Shown in pieces: positions 53,785 to 63,697 of a stretch of 64,000 nt of DNA (position 1 is its first letter; every line of letters starts with the position of its first letter). The DNA is from Russula earlei (Eukaryota; Basidiomycota; Agaricomycetes; Russulales; Russulaceae). The DNA is taken from positions 1 to 64,000 of the forward strand of contig JAGFNK010000016.1 in the NCBI GenBank assembly GCA_025769875.1, read 5' to 3'. A program made the translations under genes and the position numbers. Below the pieces are notes generated by a model that was not told the DNA's origin, ran no database searches, and was given only the letters and a program-made list of their open reading frames with translations.

Positions 53785-56700
53785 TTGCCGTTTTCAGCGC
53801 ACTTGGCGGAGGTTGAATTCCACCCAAATCGGCACAGAAAACCCTCTCAAACGTGCGGGGCGAATATCTCCCTCAAAACAGCTTCAATTCACATAAAACT
53901 TATTGTCCCTGAATCGCCTGAATGAGGGCTAGGCAGCCCCATTGTTTTCATGAGATTTGAGTGAGAATTGGTGGAGCTGGACTCAAGCCACCTCCACATG
54001 TGTATTAGATGAATTACAACTCAAAATCAGGGTCTATATCTGTTATTTTTCCCTCATGTTGTACCCATGGGCTGTCTTGAGGCAGCCCCATAGTGTTTTT
54101 GACTCAAGCATTGTGGTGTGCAATGTCGTTTCCCTCATATCGTGTGACAGTAGCACAGTCGTGTGCCAGGACGGAACCCCCCCAGGAAGTGCACACCTGA
54201 GCCCATGGGGCAGTGAAGTGTGTCCAAGAATGCAGAATGACTTCATAAGACTAAGCTCCAAAGAGGAGGAGCACCTAGCGGGAACGCAAGAACGCGTTTG
54301 TTCATTCGACTGCACTCAGGTTCACACAGATGATAAGGGAACAACAGGGCAACTTTATTCAACATGGTAGCAGATACAGGTTAGAACTAAGGCTAAGGGA
54401 CAGGAAAAGCACAAAAGACAGGCATATGAAAGGAAATCTAGACGTGAGAAGGGGACCGAAGCTGGACGACGCGAGGTATCGAGTCATGGTCTCCAGTGGC
54501 TGTGGTAGTGGCATGTGGCGATTTGTGAAGGATGGCTGAGGCCAGGTGTGGTGATGAGGGGTGTGGTCAAGTTGCAATGTGAGGAGGGGGAGACGATGCA
54601 AAGGAGAGGCTGGAGGGGGGATAGGGAGAGTGCTGGTGGGTGGTCGCTTGGGCACTGATGGCGCTGCCAAACGCGATTGCGGGTGGGACAATTGGAGAAC
54701 TTGGATGGCAGATGCGAGGTAGAGGAGCGAGGGGGCGTGGAAGTAGAAAGGGAGAGGGAAGATGGCGGCAGGCTGGGAAATGGACGCATAGGCGGCGTGC
54801 AGATCTCTGACTAACAAAATGAGAGTCTAGTAAAAAAGGGGAGAAAAGCATACCGAAATGTACAGTAGCAACACCGTCCGATGGCAACGAAGACGGCAGC
54901 GTGGTACGGGGCTCTTCAGCTGTGCATTGGGACTCGTCGGTGCATGGTGAAGGCGGGGGCGTTGAGGGCAAGGGCGTGCGGCGGTTGATGGGGGCAAGGG
55001 TGCCACAAAAACCGCCTGCTCTGCGGTATAGGTCGTGCCAAAGGTATACCGATACTGAAGGCACAAGTCCTCGTTGCGCTCTAGTGCATTTTTGCTCAGC
55101 TGGGCAAGTCAGTGCACTTGAGTTCACACTCAAGGTGAAATGACTTACCTTCTTCATCGTGAAGCCACTCCTTCTCAGGGTACGCCATATAGTCGTCAAT
55201 GACACCTCAACGCCAGTCCTTTCTCTTAAAATATCTCTCAGCTCGTCAAGACAGGCATCCGGAGTATGGACGATGGTGCCTTGAAGAAACTAGCCAATAT
55301 GCGCCACAGAACGAACTAGAGAATGTGGGGAACTCACTTGTACTTCCTGCATTGTAAGGATTCTATTTGCTGGTTGGAGTAGACTGTTTGGGCGATTGGC
55401 TGTTCCACGAGATCTGAAATTGGCCACAATGCGCTCTATAGTACAACGAGGAACTCCAGTGTGATGGGTGATATCCTCAAGGGTCAATCTTGAAGACATG
55501 TGTAAGATAATCCAGCGTGCATCATCAGACAATGCCCAGCCACGTGGCATATGTTTAGTTGAGTGTGCGATGAAAAGCGTGATGTAAAGAAAGCGTAAAG
55601 CGAGTGCGTAAAGAGTTGTGTGGCTTATTCATCAACTGTCCACCTGTCCACTCCTACTCCAGGACAACGACAGGGCGTTCTTCCCTTCCCAGAGCTGCTC
55701 ACCATACCTTGCTCTACCCCTCCATTTCAACCCCCTAAATCCTCATGGGCTTGAAGCAATGTGCTTCAAAACGCCGGCCTGCACCGACACATACTACTGG
55801 CCAAAGGAAGGCTGCCCGAAAAAAAAACTGGTGGAAATGAAAGTGACAGCTCAGGCACTCCCACTCGACCAAAGCGATCACAACCACGAGCTCAGGCTTC
55901 CAAGACATCCCTTCCTGCTATTGATGAGGATGGGGAGGAAGAGTCCTATGCCTATGTAAATGCAGAAGCCTGGGAACTCACCACAGCACAAACGCATGGA
56001 CCACAAGACATGCAAAATTGTTGCAAAGGTGCACGGCCTTGATGTCAACTCACCCACACAGCTATATGGCTGGCCGTGAATTGCTTACAAGAGTACATAT
56101 GTGCGTCTTCCTTTTGTGCCATCTCCTCTTCGTCCTCACATCATCATCATCGTCGCCACCAGCACGCCACCCTCGCCCCCATCAACTGCCGCACGCCCTC
56201 GCCCTCAATGCCCCCGCCTTCACCATGCACCGACGAGTCCCAACGCACAGCCGAAGAGCCCCGTACCACGCCGCTGTCTTCGTTGCCATCGGACGGTGTT
56301 GCTACTGTACATTTCGGTATGCTTTTCTCCCCTTTTTTACTAGACTCTCATTTTGTTAGTCAGAGATCTGCACACCGCCTATGCATCCATTTCCCACCCT
56401 GCCGCCGTCTTCCCTCTCCCTTTCTACTTCCATGCCCCCTCGCTCCTCTACCTCGCATCTGCCATCCAAGTTCTCCAATTGTCCCACCCGCAATCGCGTT
56501 TGGCAGTGCCATCAGTGCCCAAGCAACCACCCACCAGCACTCTCCCTATCCCCCCTCCAGCCTCTCCTTTGCATCGTCTCCCCCTCCTCGCATTGCAACT
56601 CGACCACACCCCTCATCACCACACCTGGCCTCAGCCATCCTTCACAAATCGCCACATGCCACTACCACAGCCGCTGGAGACCACGACTCGATACCTCACG

Positions 56701-57385
56701 TCGTCCAGCTTCGGTCCCCTTCTCACGTCTAGATTTCCTTTCATATGCCTGTCTTTTGTGCTTTTCCTGTCCCTTAGCCTTAGTTCTAACCTGTATCTGC
56801 TACCATGTTGAATAAAGTTGCCCTGTTGTTCCCTTATCATCTGTGTGAACCTGAGTGCAGTCGAATGAACAAACGCGTTCTAGCGTTCCCGCTAGGTGCT
56901 CCTCCTCTTTGGAGCTTAGTCTTATGAAGTCATTCTACATTCTTGGACACACTTCACCGCCCCATGGGCTCAGGTGTGCACTTCCTGGGGGGGTTCCTTC
57001 CTGGCACACGACTGTGCTACTGTCACATGATATGAGGGAAACGACGTTGCACACCACAATGCTTGAGTCAAAAACACTATGGGGCTGCCTCAAGACAGCC
57101 CATGGGTACAACATGAGGGAAAAATAACAGATATAGACCCTGATTTTGAGTTGTAATTCATCTAATACACATGTGGAGGTGGCTTGAGTCCAGCTCCACC
57201 AATTCTCACTCAAATCTCATGAAAACAATGGGGCTGCCTAGCCCTCATTCAGGCGATTCAGGGACAATAAGTTTTATGTGAATTGAAGCTGTTTTGAGGG
57301 AGATATTTGCCCCGCACGTTTGAGAGGGTTTTCTGCGCTGATTTGGGTGGAATTCAAACTCCGCCAAGTGCGCTGAAAACGGCAA
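53785..57385. mobile_element. Long-TIR TA element, X type, with transposase piece
   Basis: A 3,601 bp element with ends TTGCCGTTTTCAGCGCAC and its inverse. The inverted arms are about 1.2 kb each (53785-55003 and about 56165-57385), the longest here. The 1.16 kb centre holds the N-terminal half of a Tc1/mariner-type transposase on the minus strand and a basic ORF on the plus strand. The flanks do not match: GA and Copia-1 sequence on the left, TA and unrelated sequence on the right. I infer recombination between two copies. Confidence 0.9.
55003..55550 (-). pseudogene. Tc1/mariner-type (DDE_3) transposase, N-terminal half
   Basis: Starts MPRGWALSDDARWIIL at 55550. Two introns with GT..AG borders, 55290-55337 (48 bp) and 55100-55148 (49 bp), join the exons. 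The helix-turn-helix is LTLEDITHHTGVPRCTIERI. The winged part is LDELRDILRERTGVEVSLTT, then RTLRRSGFTMKK. The third exon has ALERNEDLCLQY and ends YTAEQAVFV, exactly before the first catalytic Asp (family: VFVDE), where the element arm starts. So the whole catalytic domain is missing. The protein could at most bind DNA. The start lies about 195 bp from the plus-strand ORF at 55745, which suggests a shared promoter. Confidence 0.85.
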
Positions 57386-57536
57386 TAATACCATCATAGA
57401 AGCTTTGAAAAAGGGTGTGCAACCCTTGAATGATCTGATGGCATGGTTCTTGGACAAGATCATGGATAAAGTCCAGGTGAAATGCTATTTTGTGCAGGAG
57501 GGATGCCTTTCCATCACTGCCCTGGACAACACTGTA

Positions 57537-57993
57537 TGTCATGGTAACTAGCCATGTCAGTTCTCAACAAGAATAGGTTGGATTCTACAAGAGACCAAGC
57601 TTAGGGCTTCGGTCACAAAGTACTGAGCTTTATATACAGGAGAAGCACAGCAATAGCTGCGCTTTGACTGTGCTACTAGTATAGTAGGAGTCATAATAAG
57701 TAGGAGTCATAGAAATGAAGCCATGAATGAGTCAGAACCAAATAACTGTGCTGTGCAGTAAGTGCACAGCATTGCACAGTCAAAACTAGAAAGTGAATAT
57801 AAATGGGAAGAGAACCAAACAAAGGGAAAGTAACAGCAATCCAGTGTTACCTGGATGTGTATAGATCATATGATAATGCAGAAGCGATCACAAGACATAA
57901 GAGATCACGAGACCAGTAAGTAAAGGGACATATGAAAGCAAGCAGTCCATAGCAAAAGGTAAGAAGTAAACATAAAAGGAAAGTGTTGTAACA
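57537..57993 (-). mobile_element. LTR-B, internally deleted
   Basis: It starts TGTCATGGTAACTAGCC and ends GTTGTAACA, both LTR-B ends in reverse orientation. About 426 bp in the middle are missing compared with 6918-7800 (break after GTTCTCAA). Left flank CTGTA and right flank CAGCA differ; CAGCA equals the left flank of the LTR-B at 30096. The 151 bp before it (57386-57536) are unassigned but open in one frame (IIEALKKGVQPLNDLMAW). Confidence 0.8.
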
Positions 57994-58632
57994 CAGCATG
58001 TGTGGCTAAGACTGTGGTTCTCTGAACAGAGGCAATGGGTGAGGTGGCAATGATGGGTGCAGGGGTGACAGTGTGTGATGCAGGGATGATAATGGTGGGG
58101 GCGACAGAGATGGGTGGTGAAGCTGAGAGTACTGTGGCAGGCAATACTGAGACTTTTGGAGTGGTGGCAGAGCACAAGATGGGAGCAGCAGAGGCAATGG
58201 AGACAGCTAGCAGAACTGAGACTGGGACTGATGCTGAGATGACCAAGGTGGGTGGTGCTGGAATGCTGACAGACAAGGCTGAGGTGATGGGGGTGGCAGG
58301 GTGCAAGAAAAAAGCAGTAGGGGTGATGGCTAGCAAGACTGTGGGCAAGGTGGTGGTGGCTGACTGAGCTGGGCCTGATGTGGCAGGCAGTGCTAAGATG
58401 TTGGTGGGTGAGGCTGAGGCTATGGATGTGGCAGAGTGTGAGATGGGAGCTGCATGGGCGACAGAGGCTGTGGGTGACAAGGGCACAGCAGCAGCGGCTG
58501 GTGAGACTGTGGTGGAGGTGGTGGTGTGTAATGCTAAGATGTTGAAGGCTGAGGTTGAGGTTATGGAGGTGGTAGGGCAACAAGACAGTAGTCGTAGGGG
58601 TGACAGAGGCAGCTGGAAAAACTGGGGGCACA
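57994..58632 (+). repeat. CG-poor codon-periodic (RNN/NNY) block
   Basis: The plus strand has the same G/A-first triplet pattern as 45400-46990 and can be matched to it (words like GACAAGGGC, GAGACTGTGGTGGAGG), but CG has become TG or CA. Long Ser/Thr/Ala/Pro frames are open on the minus strand (58633-57905). Confidence 0.55.
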
Positions 58633-59153
58633 TGTTAAGATCTGCTTGATCTTATTACTGACTCTTTGTGAAAGAGTTGCTTGATATAGTTCAAGCACTA
58701 GACTTTGAATCCTTTGATATTATCTCAGGAAGAATAAGTGTAAGAGATGAGAAGGGCCTCTTTCACTAAGAGCAATGACTTTGGTAGAGAGTTTTGACAA
58801 GATAGTTATTTCTTGTAAAAGAGTAAGTTGAGCATAAGGCTTGACTCTTGATACATCCGAGTATTTATACAATATCTCACTAATGGCTGATCCAATTCAT
58901 ATGAAACTTGGGGAGCACATAGCTGAGAACCAGTAGTATCCAAAAATGCAAAATGCAATTCGAAAGCGTCAGAAATGACTCACGCATAAGTCATCTTTCC
59001 TTAGTATCTGTTATCAATCAGTAAGCAATGAGTAAATGATCAGTCAGCAAGCCAGTAAGCAATCACTAAGCAAATCACTAAGCAACAGTAAGCAGAAATG
59101 AGTAGCCAAGCATAGGTGAACAAGCAGACAGGAACACAAACTGAATCCTAACA
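58633..59153 (-). mobile_element. Solo LTR-C
   Basis: A 521 bp block starts TGTTAAGATCTG and ends ATCCTAACA, with duplication GCACA (58628-58632, 59154-59158). The TATA box and hairpin read on the minus strand. Interrupts the codon-periodic block. Confidence 0.93.
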
Positions 59154-59260
59154 GCACAGTGGTGGTGGCTGAGACTGAGATGGCTGGGGCTAAAGGCATG
59201 GCTGGAGACAGATGAGATGAAGACAGGGCTGGTGAGGCAGATGAAACTGAGGCAGTGGCT

Positions 59261-59855
59261 GTTACAGCATCATGGCCGTTGGAGCATTAGCTCAGGGTTC
59301 AGTGGGGCCAAGTCCCTCTGACTTGGTTCAAGGTTCAATGGGGCCAGCTCAAGGAGACCGGATCAAGGGTTTAGCGTCTCAAGGTTGAGTCAGACTGATG
59401 ACTCAGCCTGCAGACAGAGTCAATCTTCTGGTTTCACAGAAGAGGAGGACAATGAGAGAGAGGCAGAGGAGGAAGAGGAACACAAGGGTTCCTTGAGGTG
59501 TGCTCAGGTCAAGCAGAATGTAAGCCAGCACAAGCAAGTTGTGATTGAGAGAGTATACAGGGTGAGGGATGTGACAGGAAATGGGACAAAGCTAAGCTTG
59601 GGACATTTCCCCAGCTTCTACAGGTGCTTAAATACTGTATCTAGTGAGGCTGTACAGTACCATATGTGGAACAATAGATAAAATGGTAAGCCAATGGCAA
59701 AAGAGGATCAATCAACAGATGAAACATGGGAAAATAAGGTGACAGCTGTCAATCAATATCAAGGGATGAAATGGTAACCAAGGGGAAGGGGGTGACAGAA
59801 GAGAACAATAGTGGAAGCGGTTAGTGACAAGTTGATAAGGGGGTAGATCATGACA
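59261..59855. mobile_element. Candidate solo LTR, family J
   Basis: A 595 bp block starts TGTTACAGCATC and ends ATCATGACA. Flanks are GTGGC and GCGGC, one transition apart. The first 330 bp or so recur at 59942. Both copies sit in codon-periodic sequence. No internal element is known here, so the LTR call rests on the ends and the near-duplication. Confidence 0.5.
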
Positions 59856-59941
59856 GCGGCTGAGACTGAGATGACTGGGGCTGAAATGGCAATGGTGGAT
59901 GAGACTATGGTGACAGCTACTGGAGCTGGGATGGCAGTGGA

Positions 59942-60280
59942 TGTTACAGTGTTGCAGCCATTTGAGCATTAGCTCAGGGTTCAGTGGGGCCAAGTCCCTG
60001 GACTTGGTTCAGTGGTTCAATGGGGCCGGCTCAAAGAGACCAGTTCAGCAATTTAGCATCTCAAGACTAAGTCAAACTATGACTAGTCTGCAGACAGAGT
60101 TGATCTTCTGGTTACTTCATAGAAGAGAAGGACAATGAGAGAGAGGCAGAGGAGGAAGAGGAACACAAGGGTTCCTTGTGGAGAGCTGAAGTCAAGCAGA
60201 GTGTAGGCCAGTACAACAAGTTGTGATTGAGAGAGGATACAAGGCAGGGATTGCAACAGGGAATAAGACAAAAGCACTGA
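59942..60280. repeat. Second, partial copy of family J
   Basis: Starts TGTTACAGTGTTG and follows 59261 onward with many transitions (shared words GAGCATTAGCTCAGGG, GAGAGAGGCAGAGGAGG). Similarity ends near GCACTGACA. No target duplication. Confidence 0.5.
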
Positions 60281-60789
60281 CAAAACTGGTGCAATGGTGG
60301 GAGAGGCTGATATGGTGGTGGGCGAGATGGCAACAGACTGTGCCCCTGCCTGCAGCAGCTTGTGCTTGTTGAGCATAGTGTAATCAACACTGCAGAGGCT
60401 GGGGGAGAAGGGCAAGGATTCAACAGGTCATGCACACATGTATGGTGTGGCAGAGGATGTATCTGGTGATCCCACTGGTCCCAAGCCTGTGTGATGATCA
60501 GCTTGAGCAAGGCAAGCTCCTCATTTGTCATGGACAGGGTGTGAAGGATGTGCTCCTTGAGCAGTGGTGCACACAAAGATGATGAGAGCAGCAACATTGA
60601 CACAAACATCTGTCCACCATTATGGCCCAGCAGGAATGGCTGAGATATGATCAACATGGTACCCATTACAAATTGTTTGTCTCTGTTTGTATATCATGTG
60701 GTTGCATCACAACCTGCTGGGTGGTGCTGCCTGGCTGTTTCCTCACAGTGCCCAAATTCCTCCTTTCATATGCCTGCCCAATTTGTGAT
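60281..60789. other. Unassigned CG-poor stretch
   Basis: Part is codon-periodic low-complexity sequence. The minus strand has an open stretch (60112-60666) with one non-repetitive piece near 60600-60500 (LLKEHILHTLSMTNEELALL). I cannot assign it. It may be 5' sequence of the Goodbye-domain gene on the plus strand or an unrelated relic. Confidence 0.3.
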
Positions 60790-61600
60790 ATGAGTGGTCT
60801 GTCTCTAGCCAATCATTTTTGTTCACTCTTTGAGGCCACACTGAGTGGCTATGAGAAGCAGACAGGGACCAAATTGGTTGACCATCCTCTCTTTAAGAGA
60901 CTCATGACATGCTGTACCATTGAATCTATCACTGCTGCTCTCCAAGAACAAGTGCAGGCCTTCTGCAAGTTCAGAGGAGATGACAGCAAGCTCATGAAGT
61001 CACTCAATGGTATGGTCCATGTGCTCCATTTGCTTTCTGACAGCACTCTTCTTGGAGAGGCTATTGGCATAGTAAGCCCAAGGGTGCTCATGGGAACACA
61101 TAGTCCTTGATGCTGACACAGCCATTCCCACCCACAAGAGCAGTGTTTGCTAGCTTTGCAATTCTACTTGTTGCGCAGCATAGAGCACAGCTAACAGGCC
61201 AAGCAACCCACCTTAGAGGTTGTGCTTAATGCTCAAGTGATATTGGGGTGTAGAGCGATATGTATACTCGTCTACATGTATGGTATTTATACCTCTATGA
61301 CCCAGGGCTGTTCCTAAGTCCAAAAGAGGTGACTACAGGTGTCCACTATATCGTGCATTCAGTGACGCGTGATGTGGAAACGTTCTAGACGCAGCATAAG
61401 GCTGCATCTTGTGATAGATAGCGTAGTATGCGTAACCCTATTGCCATAAGCGCATATACTAAAGTTCTGTCTAACACGTAACATCTATAAGCGGATCTTG
61501 AACCTTGTATGAAGGTCTTCGCCTTCTTTGATCCGTTCGGGTTCCGGTTCAACACTACTTGGCATGAGTTACTTTCTTGGCTATCACACCTATCATGATG
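60790..61600 (+). pseudogene. Goodbye-domain (fungal STAND/NLR-like) gene relic
   Basis: Exon 1 (60790-61071) starts MSGLSLANHFCSLFEA and gives YEKQTGTKLVDHPLFKRL, ITAALQEQVQAFCKFRGDD and MKSLNGMVHVLHLLSDSTLL, the pattern of the Goodbye domain at the N-terminus of fungal STAND receptors. An intron with GT..AG borders at 61072-61121 (50 bp) leads to exon 2 (PFPPTRAVFASFAILL), the next conserved segment. LTR-F interrupts this exon at 61169. After it only a few codons fit before the frame fails, so the NACHT or NB-ARC and repeat domains are absent. These receptors act in fungal non-self recognition and cell death control. The gene has no CG from 60790 to 61168. Confidence 0.75.
61169..61554 (-). 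mobile_element. Solo LTR-F inside the Goodbye-domain relic
   Basis: A 386 bp block starts TGTTGCGCAGC and ends CGGTTCAACA, with duplication CTACT (61164-61168, 61555-61559). It matches the Copia-1 5' LTR in reverse. It holds about 17 CG dinucleotides while the gene around it has none. Confidence 0.93.
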
Positions 61601-63697
61601 GACAGGAATGGATAAGTCCAGTCCACTAAAACTCAACTCAGTGATCAATAAAGGTGATATATATTGACCACTGAATTGACTCAGCTCAGATTACAAATTA
61701 TTTTAAAACAATTGATTGATTTGTTGCCCTCTCCTCATGGATTGCATTATTGTAAATATGTCAACCCAAACAATTAGAAATTAGTCGAATGCTGAAGAGA
61801 GGGCAGCTCAGTTTCCAAATTATGTAACCTAAGATGCAACATGAGTCACCCCAAATCACCAGTGGGATTATATACACTTAATTTGCCTGATCAATTTAGC
61901 CTTAGCAGACTCAGATAAACTTAACACAATGGCATATGTTAATATATGGATTTATATTATTGAATAAATCAAGACATAAAGTGTGTCTGAAAATAGGACA
62001 CCAAATTTTAAATAAGAATGGTCTACTCATTACATGGCAATAATTGGCCAATGGGGATCAATTCCCCCAATGACAGAGACAGACCACACAGATCAAACTC
62101 AATGCATTATGCATATAATGCATATGTGTCTCATATGTCAAGTAGTATTCTGACCTCTCAGGCTGCAGAGGTCATTTTGAAATGAAGATCTGAGCTTTAC
62201 AATTTGTTACAATTTTACTCAAGCCAAATAATGTAGTTAGCATTCTTATAATTGAATCTTGTTTGTATTTTCCCACTAAGAACCAAGTCTGTGTTGAAGG
62301 CAACTGGCTGTGGATGTCTAATGCCCTCATTGCAAATAACTCAAAAGGAATTGTGTCAGAACTCACTGTTAAACAATCCAGTTCAAGAGCAAGGTAAGAG
62401 CTGGGAATGTTGATCCACATGTCAAGACCACTCATGAGAAGCTTTGTTCTTCTGAATGGGTCTTGAATCTCATAAAATAAAACCTGGAATTCAAACATTG
62501 GCCCAAAGGTGATGGCAGCCTATCCAAGAACATCCTTGGTCATGATCCAATGGGGAGCAGAGACTGCCACAAGTGCAAGGCTCAAAATAGCAGTGTAGCA
62601 AAGGGACATCAAATATTCAACAAAATGCATATAGGACAATATCCACCCTCTAGATCTTCATTTTCCAGGTGTAGCTCATTGGCTCTCTTGCAAGGCTGTC
62701 CAGGGTAATTCTTTAGTATGTCATCACACAGTGTCCTGCTGTAAGGCAGCATCCCATTCCAGCCCTGCATCATTGCTCTTGACTCTCTTTCATTGCATAC
62801 TGGTTCCACCTCTGCCACTCAGCCAGCTCTCAACCCTCTTTCATTGCATCACCTTGCCACAACCACTAAGATGTGCTCTACTGCCTTTCACCATCATCAC
62901 CACAGTTGGATGCAAGGGCTCTGTGACCTGATGACATGTGATTTTCTTCATCATTGCTTCATGGACCCCTTGTATGCTACTCCTCAGTTTCTGTCTCACT
63001 ATGAATTTGGACTCTCTAGTTACTTGGCCTCTGACTCCATTTGTTCCCTTTGACTCACTTGTTACTGATCAGTTTCATTTACCTGAGTCAACTGTACTGT
63101 TTCAGATTTGTACTTACACCTTGTTTCCTAGCATCATTGCTCTGGCTCATCTTGTTTCACATCCATGTCTCACACTCCCAACTTGTGTCTTTCTGTCTCC
63201 TCAATCCCCCAATATCCCCCTCTCTCATAGTTCACATCTCATATATAAACATGCTAGTTATACCTCAGAAGAAGAGACCTGTTTTGTCCCTTCTTCTGTG
63301 TGTGTTTCCATGAACTCAGCAAACCACCACCTGCTGCATCTCTCAAAGTTCTCAACTCACCTTCAACCCACAACTCCTTTATCTTCACCTCTTGCCTTCT
63401 GGTCTTTCCCATCTTGCCTGCTCACCTTTTGCTCTAGTGCTTGGTAACTTTCTTGCTCCTCTTCCACTCTCTCTCTCCTCTTCTTGGTCTCAGCAGCATC
63501 ACAATCTCATATGCATGTCCCCAGACTCACTACACCACATACTCAGAATGTATCTTTACTACATTGTAGCTAGCTCAACTTGGGGGGTATATCAGATGAT
63601 TGTATTCAGCCTTCTAAGGTTCACGTGTAGCTAGGTATCTGGGCTTAGACTTTCTTGTTGTAGTTTGAATTCATATGAACAGGTTGCACATCCAATT
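61601..63697. other. Unassigned, mostly CG-free sequence
   Basis: The part to about 62200 is AT-rich with no convincing ORF. A 41 bp LTR-A fragment lies at 62357-62397. The part 62720-63600 is pyrimidine-rich on the plus strand, with a TATATAAAC word near 63240 and Ser/Leu/His-rich open frames; it may be a decayed LTR, but no second copy is present. No domain is recognised. Confidence 0.4.
62357..62397 (-). repeat. LTR-A end fragment
   Basis: TGTCAGAACTCACTGTTAAA and the next 20 bases match the end of LTR-A (for example 23141-23180). Nothing more of the family follows, so it is a short relic. Confidence 0.7.

Noticed and set aside
56076..56732. Pro/Ser/His-rich 218-codon ORF in the X arm
   Set aside because: It lies in low-complexity arm sequence, with equally long frames beside it; copies at 1200 and 54900 have lost it. 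Only its upstream basic segment is kept as a weak candidate.
57386..57536. Piece IIEALKKGVQPLNDLMAW as part of Copia-1 or the STAND gene
   Set aside because: It is protein-like but matches neither the Copia RNase H region nor the Goodbye domain, and both ends are broken. Left unassigned.
62938..63447. 169-codon Ser/Leu/His ORF as a gene
   Set aside because: It lies in pyrimidine-rich sequence with a TATA-like word and similar open frames beside it. No domain or homologous copy supports coding.
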